This document shows positions 1-6,705 of a stretch of 30,461 nt of DNA, one piece after another; position 1 is the first letter of the stretch; every line of letters starts with the position of its first letter. The notes below the pieces were generated by a model. The model saw nothing but the letters and a program-made list of their open reading frames with translations. It searched no databases and was not told the origin of the DNA. The translations under genes were made by a program, and so were the position numbers. Where the stretch lies: NCBI GenBank assembly GCA_003522085.1, contig DPGI01000007.1, positions 1 through 30,461 of the forward strand. The letters are read 5' to 3'. The DNA is from Clostridiales bacterium. GTDB taxonomy: Bacteria; Bacillota; Clostridia; Christensenellales; UBA1242.

Positions 1-16
1 AAATAAATAAAAAAAA

Positions 17-58
17 TAATTATTTTGCTTTAAAAACCTGCAAAATAATTAATTTTTT
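17..58. terminator. AT-rich inverted repeat, possible bidirectional terminator
   Basis: A 12-bp perfect inverted repeat (17-28 with 40-51, arms containing ATTATTTTGC and GCAAAATAAT) surrounds an 11-nt loop. It has a T-run after it on the plus strand and, read on the minus strand, a T-rich run after it as well. It lies just past the stop of the minus-strand helicase loader gene, so it probably ends that operon and perhaps a plus-strand gene outside the window. The stem has only two G-C pairs, so termination strength is uncertain. The rest of 1-95 is plain AT-rich DNA. Confidence 0.5.
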
Positions 59-95
59 GATTTTTTAAAATTTTTAATTGTTTTTTATTAAATTA

Positions 96-1004
96 TTATT
101 TTTTGATACGTAAATCTTTGCCGTCAAGTTCGATTAAAATTGATTTATTTTTATCAACAAGACGTGAGAAGATTCTTTCGTCATATCTTTCCATAATGTC
201 GTCAGGGAAGAGATTTGTTGTTATCACTGTGGCGAGTGAGCGAACTTGGCGTTCGTTTATTAAAAGGTAAAGATATTCTCTTGTGACATTTCTATAAACG
301 GGTTCTGTGCCAAGGTCATCAATGAAAAGCACGTCGGGATAAAGCAGCGCTTTGATAAGATTTTCTTTTTCATTTTCACTTGCTGTGTGAATTTCAAGAA
401 ACTTTTGGTTAAGGTTGAACGCTGTCATTATTTGTGCAATTTTGCCTTGCGCAATTATTTCGTTTGCCATGCATTTTAAAAGGTGAGTTTTGCCAGTGCC
501 AGTTTGTCCGCAAAGCACAACTGTTTTTTTGTCTGAGTCAAGTTTGCACCACTTTTGCATAAGCGCGTAAATTTTTTGCGCCTTTTCAGGATTGTCGAAA
601 AGTTTAAAGTTTGACGCTGAAAAATCTTCAAGTTTATCAAATCCGCTGTCTTTGCGAAGCAGCAAAGCAACTTCGCGGTTAAAGCATTTACAATACTTTC
701 CATCCACTTTGCCTGTGTCGTGGCAAATAGGGCAATTGTAAGTTGCAAAGATGTTACCTATGCCAAGTTTATTTTGAATAGTGGCAAGCCTCTTTTTGCA
801 TTCAGCAAATTTTTTGCCGTCATTTTTTACGCCAAAGGCTTCGTCTTTTGCAAGTTCGATTTCAGCTTCGCGATAATCTTGATATGCTTTTTTAAATTCG
901 TCAATTTTAAGAGCGTCAATCAAATGCTGTTTTGCCAAATTGTCGTTGGCTTCGCGGCGTTGTCTGATTATGCCCATTGCTTGGCTTAAAAGTTGTTGTT
1001 TCAT
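96..1004 (-). CDS. dnaI: DnaI/DnaC-like replicative helicase loader (AAA+ ATPase)
   Basis: This cytoplasmic AAA+ protein should load the replicative helicase DnaB/DnaC onto DNA at the origin or at restarted forks. The 302 residues hold a helical N-terminal region that would contact the helicase, a zinc-binding cluster (C91, C94, C105, C107), a Walker A motif GQTGTGKT (166-173), a Walker B motif LFIDD (226-230), a sensor-1 like ITTNL (261-265) and a likely arginine finger in ERIFSRL (about 277-282). Length matches B. subtilis DnaI (about 311). The start is fixed by AGGAGG ending 4 nt upstream; that site overlaps the TAG stop of the preceding DnaD-like gene (TAGGAGG), so the two are translationally coupled. 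A DnaD partner next door supports a loader role over the related IstB transposition ATPases. Confident in family; the symbol is by analogy. Confidence 0.9.
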   Translation of the reverse strand: MKQQLLSQAMGIIRQRREANDNLAKQHLIDALKIDEFKKAYQDYREAEIELAKDEAFGVKNDGKKFAECKKRLATIQNKLGIGNIFATYNCPICHDTGKVDGKYCKCFNREVALLLRKDSGFDKLEDFSASNFKLFDNPEKAQKIYALMQKWCKLDSDKKTVVLCGQTGTGKTHLLKCMANEIIAQGKIAQIMTAFNLNQKFLEIHTASENEKENLIKALLYPDVLFIDDLGTEPVYRNVTREYLYLLINERQVRSLATVITTNLFPDDIMERYDERIFSRLVDKNKSILIELDGKDLRIKK

Positions 1005-1012
1005 CGCGCCTC

Positions 1013-2458
1013 CTACAATTCGATCTCGTCGATAGATTGAATCATCGCTTGATAGTCTTCTTTTGAATAACTTCTGCCTTTTACTTCGCTTTTTGGAAGA
1101 GGTTTTGCCACCGTGGCAGCAGGGGCGAACTTTTGCGCTTCTTCTTTTGTTTGAATTCCCTTTTCATGCCATGACGCAAGCAGTCTCGCCATATAAGGAA
1201 GAGGTGAGAGTTTGTCGTTTGAAAGCGAAGCGGCGTATTCGATAATTTCGTCGCTCATTTTCCAGTTGAGAGTCCAATTTTTGTAACTTTCGCGGTCAAA
1301 AGAATTGACTTTGCGTGAAATGTTAAGCATTTCGAGAATCTTTTTCACCTTTTTGTCTTCTTCGGAGATTTGGGCGAGATATTGGTCGAGCGCGACCATT
1401 GTGAGAATGCCGAGTTTAAACAGCTTTTGAATGAGACCATTCAAGCCTTCAAGCGAGCGGATTGAAGATTTAAAAGCATAGGTTGCAAGTGACAAGAGCG
1501 CTTCTTCTTCGAATCCCATTTCAAGCCAAGGTAAAATATAGTTTTCGATTTCGCTGTCAAGGCTTTCATAATAAACGCCAAGGTTTTTGTTGATTTGTTT
1601 AGCCAAAGCAAAAGTTGCGTCTTTTGTTTCGTTGTAATGTTTGATTTCGCTGACAGACATTTTTCCGCTTAAAAAGTATTTTTCAAGCATACCATTGAGT
1701 CGTTCGAATCCGCCTTTTTTCTTCATACTTTTTGCTACATAAAGAATCGCGTCATCTTCAAAGCCCATGCCGTCTGTCCATTTTCGATACATTTCACGTT
1801 CTTCGATGAATGCATTGCGTTTGAGCCCGAGTGCTTTTAATATTTCGCCAAGTGACGACGATGCTTGTTCCATCTGCATCAACTTTTCTTCGACTTGCGA
1901 AGCGGTGAGGATGCCGTCTTTAGCCCAGTTTTTTGCCACGGTTAAAATGTAGTGGTATCCAACTGCTTTCTGTTTGTTTTCAACGCAATAGTTAATTATC
2001 ATCAAAAGCGCTTCTTGTTGCATATGCGATGTTTCTAAGAAATCGTAATATTCGCCATATTCGGTTTTTGAAATTTCGCGCTTACCCTTAAAAAGTTCTT
2101 GCGCTTGTGTGTTGAAGACTTCATATTTTTCTGGTTTATAAAGTCGCGAGCCGTTTATGATGTCTTTAAGTGGTTTGTAAAGAACTTGAATTGGATAGGT
2201 TGAAAGCACTTGCACAAGGCCTTGTTCTTCCCAATATCTAAAAGCGGTTTCAAGGTCAAGATCGCTCATGTTGAGTTTTTGTGCTACTTTTTCGAAGGTG
2301 TTGTCTATTTCAAGATTGTTCTTTGCCAAATAGTAGCCATAAAGATAAACTTTGACGCAGTCGTCTGGTGCGCCAGGTAAAAAGTTTTCAAAAAAGAGAT
2401 TGTCTATTTCGATTTTGTTGTTTGCGATTGATTCGGTTGAAAATTTACAAAAACTCAT
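1013..2458 (-). CDS. DnaD/DnaB-family replication initiation protein with four DnaD C-type repeats
   Basis: A 481-residue protein of the Bacillota DnaD/DnaB family, which remodels DNA at the origin and recruits the helicase with its loader. Residues about 4-96 look like a winged-helix N domain. Then come four related segments at about 136-196, 221-281, 301-361 and 387-446. Each has an aromatic or Trp-containing helix, an acidic EALL/DAIL/EIIEYA-like stretch, and a final helix ending in a Gly-(Ile/Lys)-x-(Thr/Ser) turn; the first contains the classic YILTVAKNWAKDGI (DnaD YxxxNWxxxGI signature) and the last YMARLLASWHEKGI. Typical family members have one or two such domains. I chose the ATG at 2458 because GGAGAA lies 7 nt upstream; an in-frame ATG at 2560 would span the promoter and run into the divergent gene. 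First gene of a two-gene operon with the helicase loader. Confidence 0.85.
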   Translation of the reverse strand: MSFCKFSTESIANNKIEIDNLFFENFLPGAPDDCVKVYLYGYYLAKNNLEIDNTFEKVAQKLNMSDLDLETAFRYWEEQGLVQVLSTYPIQVLYKPLKDIINGSRLYKPEKYEVFNTQAQELFKGKREISKTEYGEYYDFLETSHMQQEALLMIINYCVENKQKAVGYHYILTVAKNWAKDGILTASQVEEKLMQMEQASSSLGEILKALGLKRNAFIEEREMYRKWTDGMGFEDDAILYVAKSMKKKGGFERLNGMLEKYFLSGKMSVSEIKHYNETKDATFALAKQINKNLGVYYESLDSEIENYILPWLEMGFEEEALLSLATYAFKSSIRSLEGLNGLIQKLFKLGILTMVALDQYLAQISEEDKKVKKILEMLNISRKVNSFDRESYKNWTLNWKMSDEIIEYAASLSNDKLSPLPYMARLLASWHEKGIQTKEEAQKFAPAATVAKPLPKSEVKGRSYSKEDYQAMIQSIDEIEL

Positions 2459-2478
2459 TTTATTTCTCCAATAATGAA

Positions 2479-2506
2479 AGTTTATCACAAAAATCAGATT
2501 TGTCAA
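2479..2506 (-). promoter_or_regulatory. Promoter of the dnaD-like/dnaI operon
   Basis: On the minus strand, TTGACA (2506-2501), a 16-nt spacer and TAAACT (2484-2479) preceded by TG (extended -10) form a good sigma-A type promoter. Transcription should start near 2472, only about 14 nt before the ATG. The -35 lies inside the near-palindrome TTTGTCAAA, so the divergent peptidase gene may share this element. Confidence 0.7.
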
Positions 2507-2541
2507 AGAATTTTCTTTTACTTTCATGAATATCTTAAAGC

Positions 2542-4014
2542 ATGAAAAAGATTTTTCCATTATTTTTTTGCATGTGCCTTGTCACGCTGTGCGGGTTGTT
2601 TTGCGGCTGCGAGCAGCAAAATCAACTGACAAATTATGATATTTTTATAACTTACAACGACTTTACTAAAACTGCCGAAGGAAGCGTTGTTTGCGATTAT
2701 TTTAATACGTCTAATAATGCGCTTTCGTTGGTTATGTTTGACCTTTATGCTAACGCGTTTTCAGAAGCGGCTGATGGCATGGCAGTGGGAGTTTCAAGTG
2801 AAGCAAAGGCTTATCCAAACGGCAAAAATTATGGCGGGATTGCAATTTCTGACGTCAAGGTAAATTCAAACAAAGTCGACTTTGCGCTTGAAGGCAAAGC
2901 GGACACAAAGTTGTGCGTTCCGCTGGTTGAAAATTTATTTCCAGACGAGCGCGCAAAAATTGAGATAGATTTTTCGATAAATTTACCAAACGTCAACCAC
3001 AGATTTGGTTGGGGCGACAACGCTGTAAACTTTGCAAACTTTTATCCAGTGGCGTGCAGATACACCGAAGGTGACGGCTTTTGCAAAGACGAATACATTG
3101 CAAATGGTGACCCATTTTGCAGTGATGTGGCAAATTATAGCGTGACAGTCAGTTATCCTCAAAACATGAAAATTGCGTGTGGCGGCGACGAGATAAAATC
3201 GCGCACAAACGGCGAACTGCTCACAACGACATTCACATCAAAAAAGGTGCGTGATGTTTCGTTTGTGTTGTCAGAAAACTTTAACCACATAAGTGCTAAA
3301 ACTGGCAAAACAACGGTCGATTATTTTTATTATGACGACTCTGACGCTCAGGGCTCGCTTGCATCGGCAACTCAAGCGGTAGAGTTCTTTAACGACAAGT
3401 TTGGAGAATATCCATATTCAAACCTTGCCGTAGTTCAAACAAACTTTGTGCATGGCGGCATGGAATATCCACGGCTGGTCATGATTTCAGATCAGGTTAG
3501 GGGCGAAGAATATAAGTATGTCATAATCCATGAAATTGCGCACCAGTGGTGGTATGGCGTTGTTGGCAACGACGAATACAACGAGCCTTGGCTTGACGAA
3601 AGCCTGACCGAATACAGCACAGCGCTGTTTTATGAAAATCACGATTCATATGCGCTTAGTTATGACAGCATTGTAAACGGCGCAAGCGAAACCTACAAAT
3701 TTTTCCTTAAAATTTATGGTTCAGTGACAGGCGAAGTTGACACAAGCATGAATCGCAGTCTTGATGAATTTAAAACCGAACCTGAATATGTCAACAACAT
3801 CTACACGCGCGGGATTTTAATGTTTGATTCGCTTAGAAGCGTGCTTGGTGAGCAAAAATTTTATGCTTGCTTAAAAACTTATTATCAAAAATATGCTTTC
3901 AAAATCACTTCGACTGATGATTTTATCGATTGTTTCAGTCGAAAATCGGGAATAAATTTGCAAAGTTTTTTTGACAGTTGGCTAAATGGAGAAGTTGAAT
4001 TTGTCATTGAATAG
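2542..4014 (+). CDS. Exported M1-family zinc metallopeptidase, probable lipoprotein
   Basis: Likely an extracytoplasmic aminopeptidase of the M1 (gluzincin) family. The 490-residue product begins with a basic-hydrophobic signal peptide and a Cys at 23 preceded by Gly (FCG-C), a fair lipobox, so I infer membrane anchoring by lipid. The catalytic part has GGMEYP (305-310, the counterpart of the GxMEN exopeptidase motif), the zinc site HEIAHQWW (H330, E331, H334) and the third ligand E353 after exactly 18 residues, followed by the usual helical C-terminal region with the IYTRG segment (about 420-424) that may bear the catalytic Tyr. There is no Shine-Dalgarno sequence before the ATG (only TAAAGC), which is unusual here. 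It is shorter than cytosolic PepN (about 850) but normal for secreted M1-like proteins. It is divergent from the dnaD-like gene; substrate unknown. Confidence 0.85.
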   Translation: MKKIFPLFFCMCLVTLCGLFCGCEQQNQLTNYDIFITYNDFTKTAEGSVVCDYFNTSNNALSLVMFDLYANAFSEAADGMAVGVSSEAKAYPNGKNYGGIAISDVKVNSNKVDFALEGKADTKLCVPLVENLFPDERAKIEIDFSINLPNVNHRFGWGDNAVNFANFYPVACRYTEGDGFCKDEYIANGDPFCSDVANYSVTVSYPQNMKIACGGDEIKSRTNGELLTTTFTSKKVRDVSFVLSENFNHISAKTGKTTVDYFYYDDSDAQGSLASATQAVEFFNDKFGEYPYSNLAVVQTNFVHGGMEYPRLVMISDQVRGEEYKYVIIHEIAHQWWYGVVGNDEYNEPWLDESLTEYSTALFYENHDSYALSYDSIVNGASETYKFFLKIYGSVTGEVDTSMNRSLDEFKTEPEYVNNIYTRGILMFDSLRSVLGEQKFYACLKTYYQKYAFKITSTDDFIDCFSRKSGINLQSFFDSWLNGEVEFVIE

Positions 4015-4050
4015 CGTAAGCCAAGGCGGTAGCATTATTAAAAATAGCTA

Positions 4051-4079
4051 TTGACAAACAAAGCATTGTATGATAGAAT
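4051..4079 (+). promoter_or_regulatory. Near-consensus sigma-A promoter for the small membrane protein gene
   Basis: TTGACA (4051-4056), a 17-nt spacer and TAGAAT (4074-4079). Predicted start of transcription is near 4086, giving a leader of about 28 nt before the ATG at 4114. This promoter overlaps a possible upstream TTG codon at 4051 and so rules that codon out as the translation start. Confidence 0.8.
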
Positions 4080-4113
4080 TAGACACGTAAGAGAAATTAA
4101 AAAGGAACTACAA

Positions 4114-4491
4114 ATGGCAAAAGTAAAAGGCTTTTTAAAAGCAAAAAATCCAAAAGAAGTTTTAAGAAAAATAGGAAAGGGCTTAGTAGTATTTGTGTCG
4201 CTAGTAGGGATTGCGACAGCTGCATATTGCGCTTGGAAATATTCTAAAAAAGACAAAGTTGAAGTTGGGGCTCTTGACAGAACGCCATCTATTTCACAAT
4301 CAGAAGATACTAGGGAAAATGATTCAAAATATGAAAAACCAGACAACGACTCAAAAAACGATGGTCAAATTCATGATGAAGATGGAAAGAATGATATAAA
4401 CAGAAATGAAAAGGAAGAAGACCCATATGGTGTTTTCAAAATTGGCGAAAAAGCAAAATGGGATTCTAATTCAAACACACTCTCGCTTTAA
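4114..4491 (+). CDS. Small single-pass membrane protein with acidic, low-complexity tail (unknown function)
   Basis: I do not recognise this 125-residue protein. It has a basic N-terminus (many Lys), one hydrophobic segment at about 22-42 (GLVVFVSLVGIATAAYCAW), a short basic stop-transfer KYSKKDK, and then about 75 residues rich in Asp, Glu, Asn, Lys and Ser that look disordered. The topology suggests a short cytoplasmic N-terminus and an outside tail. The ATG at 4114 has AAGGA 7 nt upstream and sits behind a strong promoter, so the gene is probably real and well expressed. It is monocistronic, between a promoter and a hairpin terminator. No catalytic motif is visible. It could be a membrane tether or a small envelope stress protein, but that is guesswork. 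Confidence 0.65.
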   Translation: MAKVKGFLKAKNPKEVLRKIGKGLVVFVSLVGIATAAYCAWKYSKKDKVEVGALDRTPSISQSEDTRENDSKYEKPDNDSKNDGQIHDEDGKNDINRNEKEEDPYGVFKIGEKAKWDSNSNTLSL

Positions 4492-4498
4492 AATTTCA

Positions 4499-4523
4499 AG
4501 CGGCATTTAAGTGCCGCTTTTTT
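4499..4523 (+). terminator. Rho-independent terminator after the small membrane protein gene
   Basis: The 7-bp stem AGCGGCA/TGCCGCT (4499-4505 with 4512-4518) with a 6-nt loop is followed directly by a T-run to 4523. It starts 8 nt after the stop codon. Confidence 0.9.
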
Positions 4524-4577
4524 GATGAGACAAGTCAAAAATATTTTTAAAATATACAAAAAAAGTTGTTAAATCAC

Positions 4578-4606
4578 TTGAAAAAGTCGTAAACATATGA
4601 TAAAAT
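4578..4606 (+). promoter_or_regulatory. Promoter of rplS
   Basis: TTGAAA (4578-4583), a 17-nt spacer and TAAAAT (4601-4606). The start of transcription should be near 4613, leaving a leader of about 70 nt before rplS. Confidence 0.7.
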
Positions 4607-4612
4607 ATCTAA

Positions 4613-4673
4613 GACTTCGAGTGGTCCGCTTAAAAAATTAATGAACACTTTGTCGAAAATCTGAAAAAAGGAG
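4613..4673 (+). promoter_or_regulatory. Candidate structured leader of rplS (possible L19 autoregulatory leader)
   Basis: The untranslated leader can fold: TTCGA (4616-4620) with TCGAA (4653-4657), extended by GTG (4621-4623) with CAC (4646-4648) across a 4-nt asymmetric bulge, leaving an AT-rich loop. The hairpin ends shortly before the ribosome binding site GGAG (4670-4673). L19 leaders are a known class of ribosomal protein leader in Bacillota; I cannot confirm that this one matches that family, so the assignment is by position and folding only. Confidence 0.4.
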
Positions 4674-4682
4674 ATAAGTCAA

Positions 4683-5033
4683 ATGGCAAACATCATCGAT
4701 CAAATTGAAAAAGAAAACATGAAAGTTGAACTTCCTGAATTTAATGTCGGCGATACTGTTAAAGTTGGTGTTCGTATTAAAGAAGGGGATAAAGAAAGAA
4801 TTCAAGGCTTTGAAGGCGTTGTTATTGCAAGAAGAAATGGCGGAATCAGAGAAACATTCACTGTAAGAAAAATTTCAAACGGTGTTGGTGTTGAAAGAAC
4901 ATTCCCACTTCACTCACCACTTGTTGCTAATGTTGAAGTGACAAGAAAAGGCAAGCCAAGAAGAGCAAAACTTTACTATGTTAGAGACCTTACTGGCAAA
5001 GCTGCTAAGATTAAATCTGCAGACAACAACTAA
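4683..5033 (+). CDS. rplS: 50S ribosomal protein L19
   Basis: L19 sits at the 30S-50S interface of the large subunit. The 116-residue product has the usual length and the typical N-terminal helix, the PEFNVGDTVKV start of the barrel, the RIQGFEGVVIARRNGG segment, the FTVRKISNGVGVERTFPLHSP core and the basic KGKPRRAKLYYVRDLTGKAAKI end. The ATG at 4683 has GGAG 9 nt upstream. What is odd is the place: L19 usually lies between trmD and rbgA, but here those genes (26263-27748) are adjacent and rplS stands alone about 21 kb away, with its own promoter, leader and terminator, next to yifB. Confidence 0.98.
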   Translation: MANIIDQIEKENMKVELPEFNVGDTVKVGVRIKEGDKERIQGFEGVVIARRNGGIRETFTVRKISNGVGVERTFPLHSPLVANVEVTRKGKPRRAKLYYVRDLTGKAAKIKSADNN

Positions 5034-5044
5034 TCATGCTAAAC

Positions 5045-5074
5045 AAAACTTCGCGATTATGCGAAGTTTTTTTT
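5045..5074 (+). terminator. Rho-independent terminator after rplS
   Basis: The stem AAAACTTCGC (5045-5054) pairs with GCGAAGTTTT (5061-5070) around a 6-nt loop, with the T-run continuing to 5074. It isolates rplS from yifB. Confidence 0.9.
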
Positions 5075-5102
5075 GTTAAAAATTTTTTGTCCGAGTTTTT
5101 GT

Positions 5103-5131
5103 TTGCCTAATTCGGGCTCGTTTGCTATACT
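5103..5131 (+). promoter_or_regulatory. Promoter of the yifB operon
   Basis: TTGCCT (5103-5108), a 17-nt spacer and TATACT (5126-5131). Predicted transcription start is near 5138, just before the ribosome binding site AAGGAG (5143-5148), so the leader is very short. Confidence 0.65.
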
Positions 5132-5153
5132 TAAACCATATTAAGGAGAAATG

Positions 5154-6698
5154 ATGCTTTCAAAAATACATAGTTTTGGATTGCAAGGAATCGACGGATT
5201 TATGGTTGAAGTTGAAGTCGACATCAATTCAGGTTTGCCTAGATTTGATGTCGTAGGGCTTGCCGACACCGCCATTAAAGAATCAAAAGAGCGTGTCCGT
5301 TCGGCAATTCGAAATTCAGGATTTGGCTATCCAAACAAACGTATAACGGTCAATCTTGCACCTGCCGATGTAAAAAAAGAAGGGCCACTTTATGACCTTC
5401 CAATAGCAGTGGGAGTGTTGTGCGCAAGCGGTGACAACGAAATAAAAAATCTCACATCGCAAAATGCGGGTAAATATGTGATTTTGGGCGAACTTTCACT
5501 TAATGGTGAAGTTAAAGCTGTGCGCGGAGTGCTGCCTATTTTGATTTCTGCGCGCAAGGCTGGTTTTAAAAATTTTATTGTTCCTGCGGCAAATGCTTTG
5601 GAAGCAAGTTTTATTGAAGGAATAAATGTTTATCCTATTTCGTCACTTGATGAATGCGTTTGCTTTATTTCTGGACAAAAAATTATTTTGCCAGTTTCTT
5701 CGCAAAAGTTTGAAAGCGAAACATCTGCCTCAGTTGGTGGGCTTGATTTTAAATATGTAAAAGGTCAGCCAAGAGCAAAGCGCGCTCTTGAAATCGCAGC
5801 AGCCGGCGGACACAATGTTTTGATGATTGGTCCTCCGGGCAGCGGGAAAAGCATGCTTGCAAAATGCTTCCCATCAATTTTGCCTGACATGACTTTTGAA
5901 GAAGCGCTTGAAGTAACGAAAATACATTCGATAGCGGGTGAACTTGATTTTAAAAAAGGAATCGTCACCACAAGACCTTTCCGCACACCACATCATTCTG
6001 CTTCGGCAGTAAGCCTGACGGGCGGAGGACAACATTCTAGACCGGGCGAGATTTCACTTGCTCACAATGGCGTGTTGTATCTTGACGAAATGCCAGAATA
6101 TCCACGACAATGCCTAGAAATGCTTAGACAGCCATTAGAAGACGGGGTGATTACTGTAGCACGAAGTGCGCAAACAATTACATATCCGGCAAACTTTACG
6201 CTCATTGCAAGCATGAATCCATGTCCATGCGGGAATTATGGCAGCAAAGATAAGGAGTGCAAATGCACTCCATCACAAATACATAAATACTTGGCGCGAA
6301 TTTCAGGGCCAATACTTGACCGAATTGATATTCATGTCGAAGTTGACAATGTGACATTTGACGATTTGCGTTCGCAGTCGCAAGAAGAGAGTTCTGCCGA
6401 CATAAAAGTTAGAGTTGACAAGGCAAGAGACATCCAACTTGAAAGGTTTAAAAGTTCAAAAACCTTTTCAAATGCAAAGATGAGCGTGCCTGCAACCAAA
6501 AAATATTGCGTTCTTTCAAAAGAATGCGAAGAATTGCTTAAATCAGCATTCACAAATTTGAAACTTTCAGCGCGTGCGCACGACCGCATATTAAAAGTCG
6601 CTCGCACAATTGCTGACCTTGAAGGCGAAAAAGAAATTTTACCAGAGCACATAGCCGAAGCAATAGGATATCGTTCGCTTGATAGAAAATACTTATAA
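5154..6698 (+). CDS. yifB: YifB/ComM-family Mg-chelatase-like AAA+ ATPase
   Basis: A cytoplasmic AAA+ protein of the YifB/ComM family. In Gram-negative bacteria ComM is a branch-migration helicase used in natural transformation; the Bacillota role is less clear. Of 514 residues, 1-180 form the N-terminal ChlI-like (Lon-type fold) domain (LPRFDVVGLADTAIKESKERVR, NLAPADVKKEGPLYDLPIA), then the ATPase core with Walker A GPPGSGKS (226-233), Walker B VLYLDE (307-312), the family mark MNPCPCG (354-360) and an extra Cys pair CKC just after it, then the helical Mg_chelatase_C domain. Two ATGs adjoin at 5151 and 5154; the second has better spacing from AAGGAG. Its partner dprA follows after 7 nt, which fits a DNA-uptake or recombination role. 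yraN, often just upstream, lies elsewhere (27748). Confidence 0.93.
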   Translation: MLSKIHSFGLQGIDGFMVEVEVDINSGLPRFDVVGLADTAIKESKERVRSAIRNSGFGYPNKRITVNLAPADVKKEGPLYDLPIAVGVLCASGDNEIKNLTSQNAGKYVILGELSLNGEVKAVRGVLPILISARKAGFKNFIVPAANALEASFIEGINVYPISSLDECVCFISGQKIILPVSSQKFESETSASVGGLDFKYVKGQPRAKRALEIAAAGGHNVLMIGPPGSGKSMLAKCFPSILPDMTFEEALEVTKIHSIAGELDFKKGIVTTRPFRTPHHSASAVSLTGGGQHSRPGEISLAHNGVLYLDEMPEYPRQCLEMLRQPLEDGVITVARSAQTITYPANFTLIASMNPCPCGNYGSKDKECKCTPSQIHKYLARISGPILDRIDIHVEVDNVTFDDLRSQSQEESSADIKVRVDKARDIQLERFKSSKTFSNAKMSVPATKKYCVLSKECEELLKSAFTNLKLSARAHDRILKVARTIADLEGEKEILPEHIAEAIGYRSLDRKYL

Positions 6699-6705
6699 GG
6701 AAAAC

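Noticed and set aside
2459..2560. Extra 34 residues at the N-terminus of the DnaD-like protein
   Set aside because: This would start at 2560 inside the divergent peptidase gene and cross the TTGACA promoter; the ATG at 2458 has GGAGAA at good distance.
4051..4113. Longer reading frame from the TTG at 4051 for the small membrane protein
   Set aside because: The codon is itself the TTGACA -35 of a strong promoter, and transcription would begin about 35 nt after it. The ATG at 4114 has a proper ribosome binding site.
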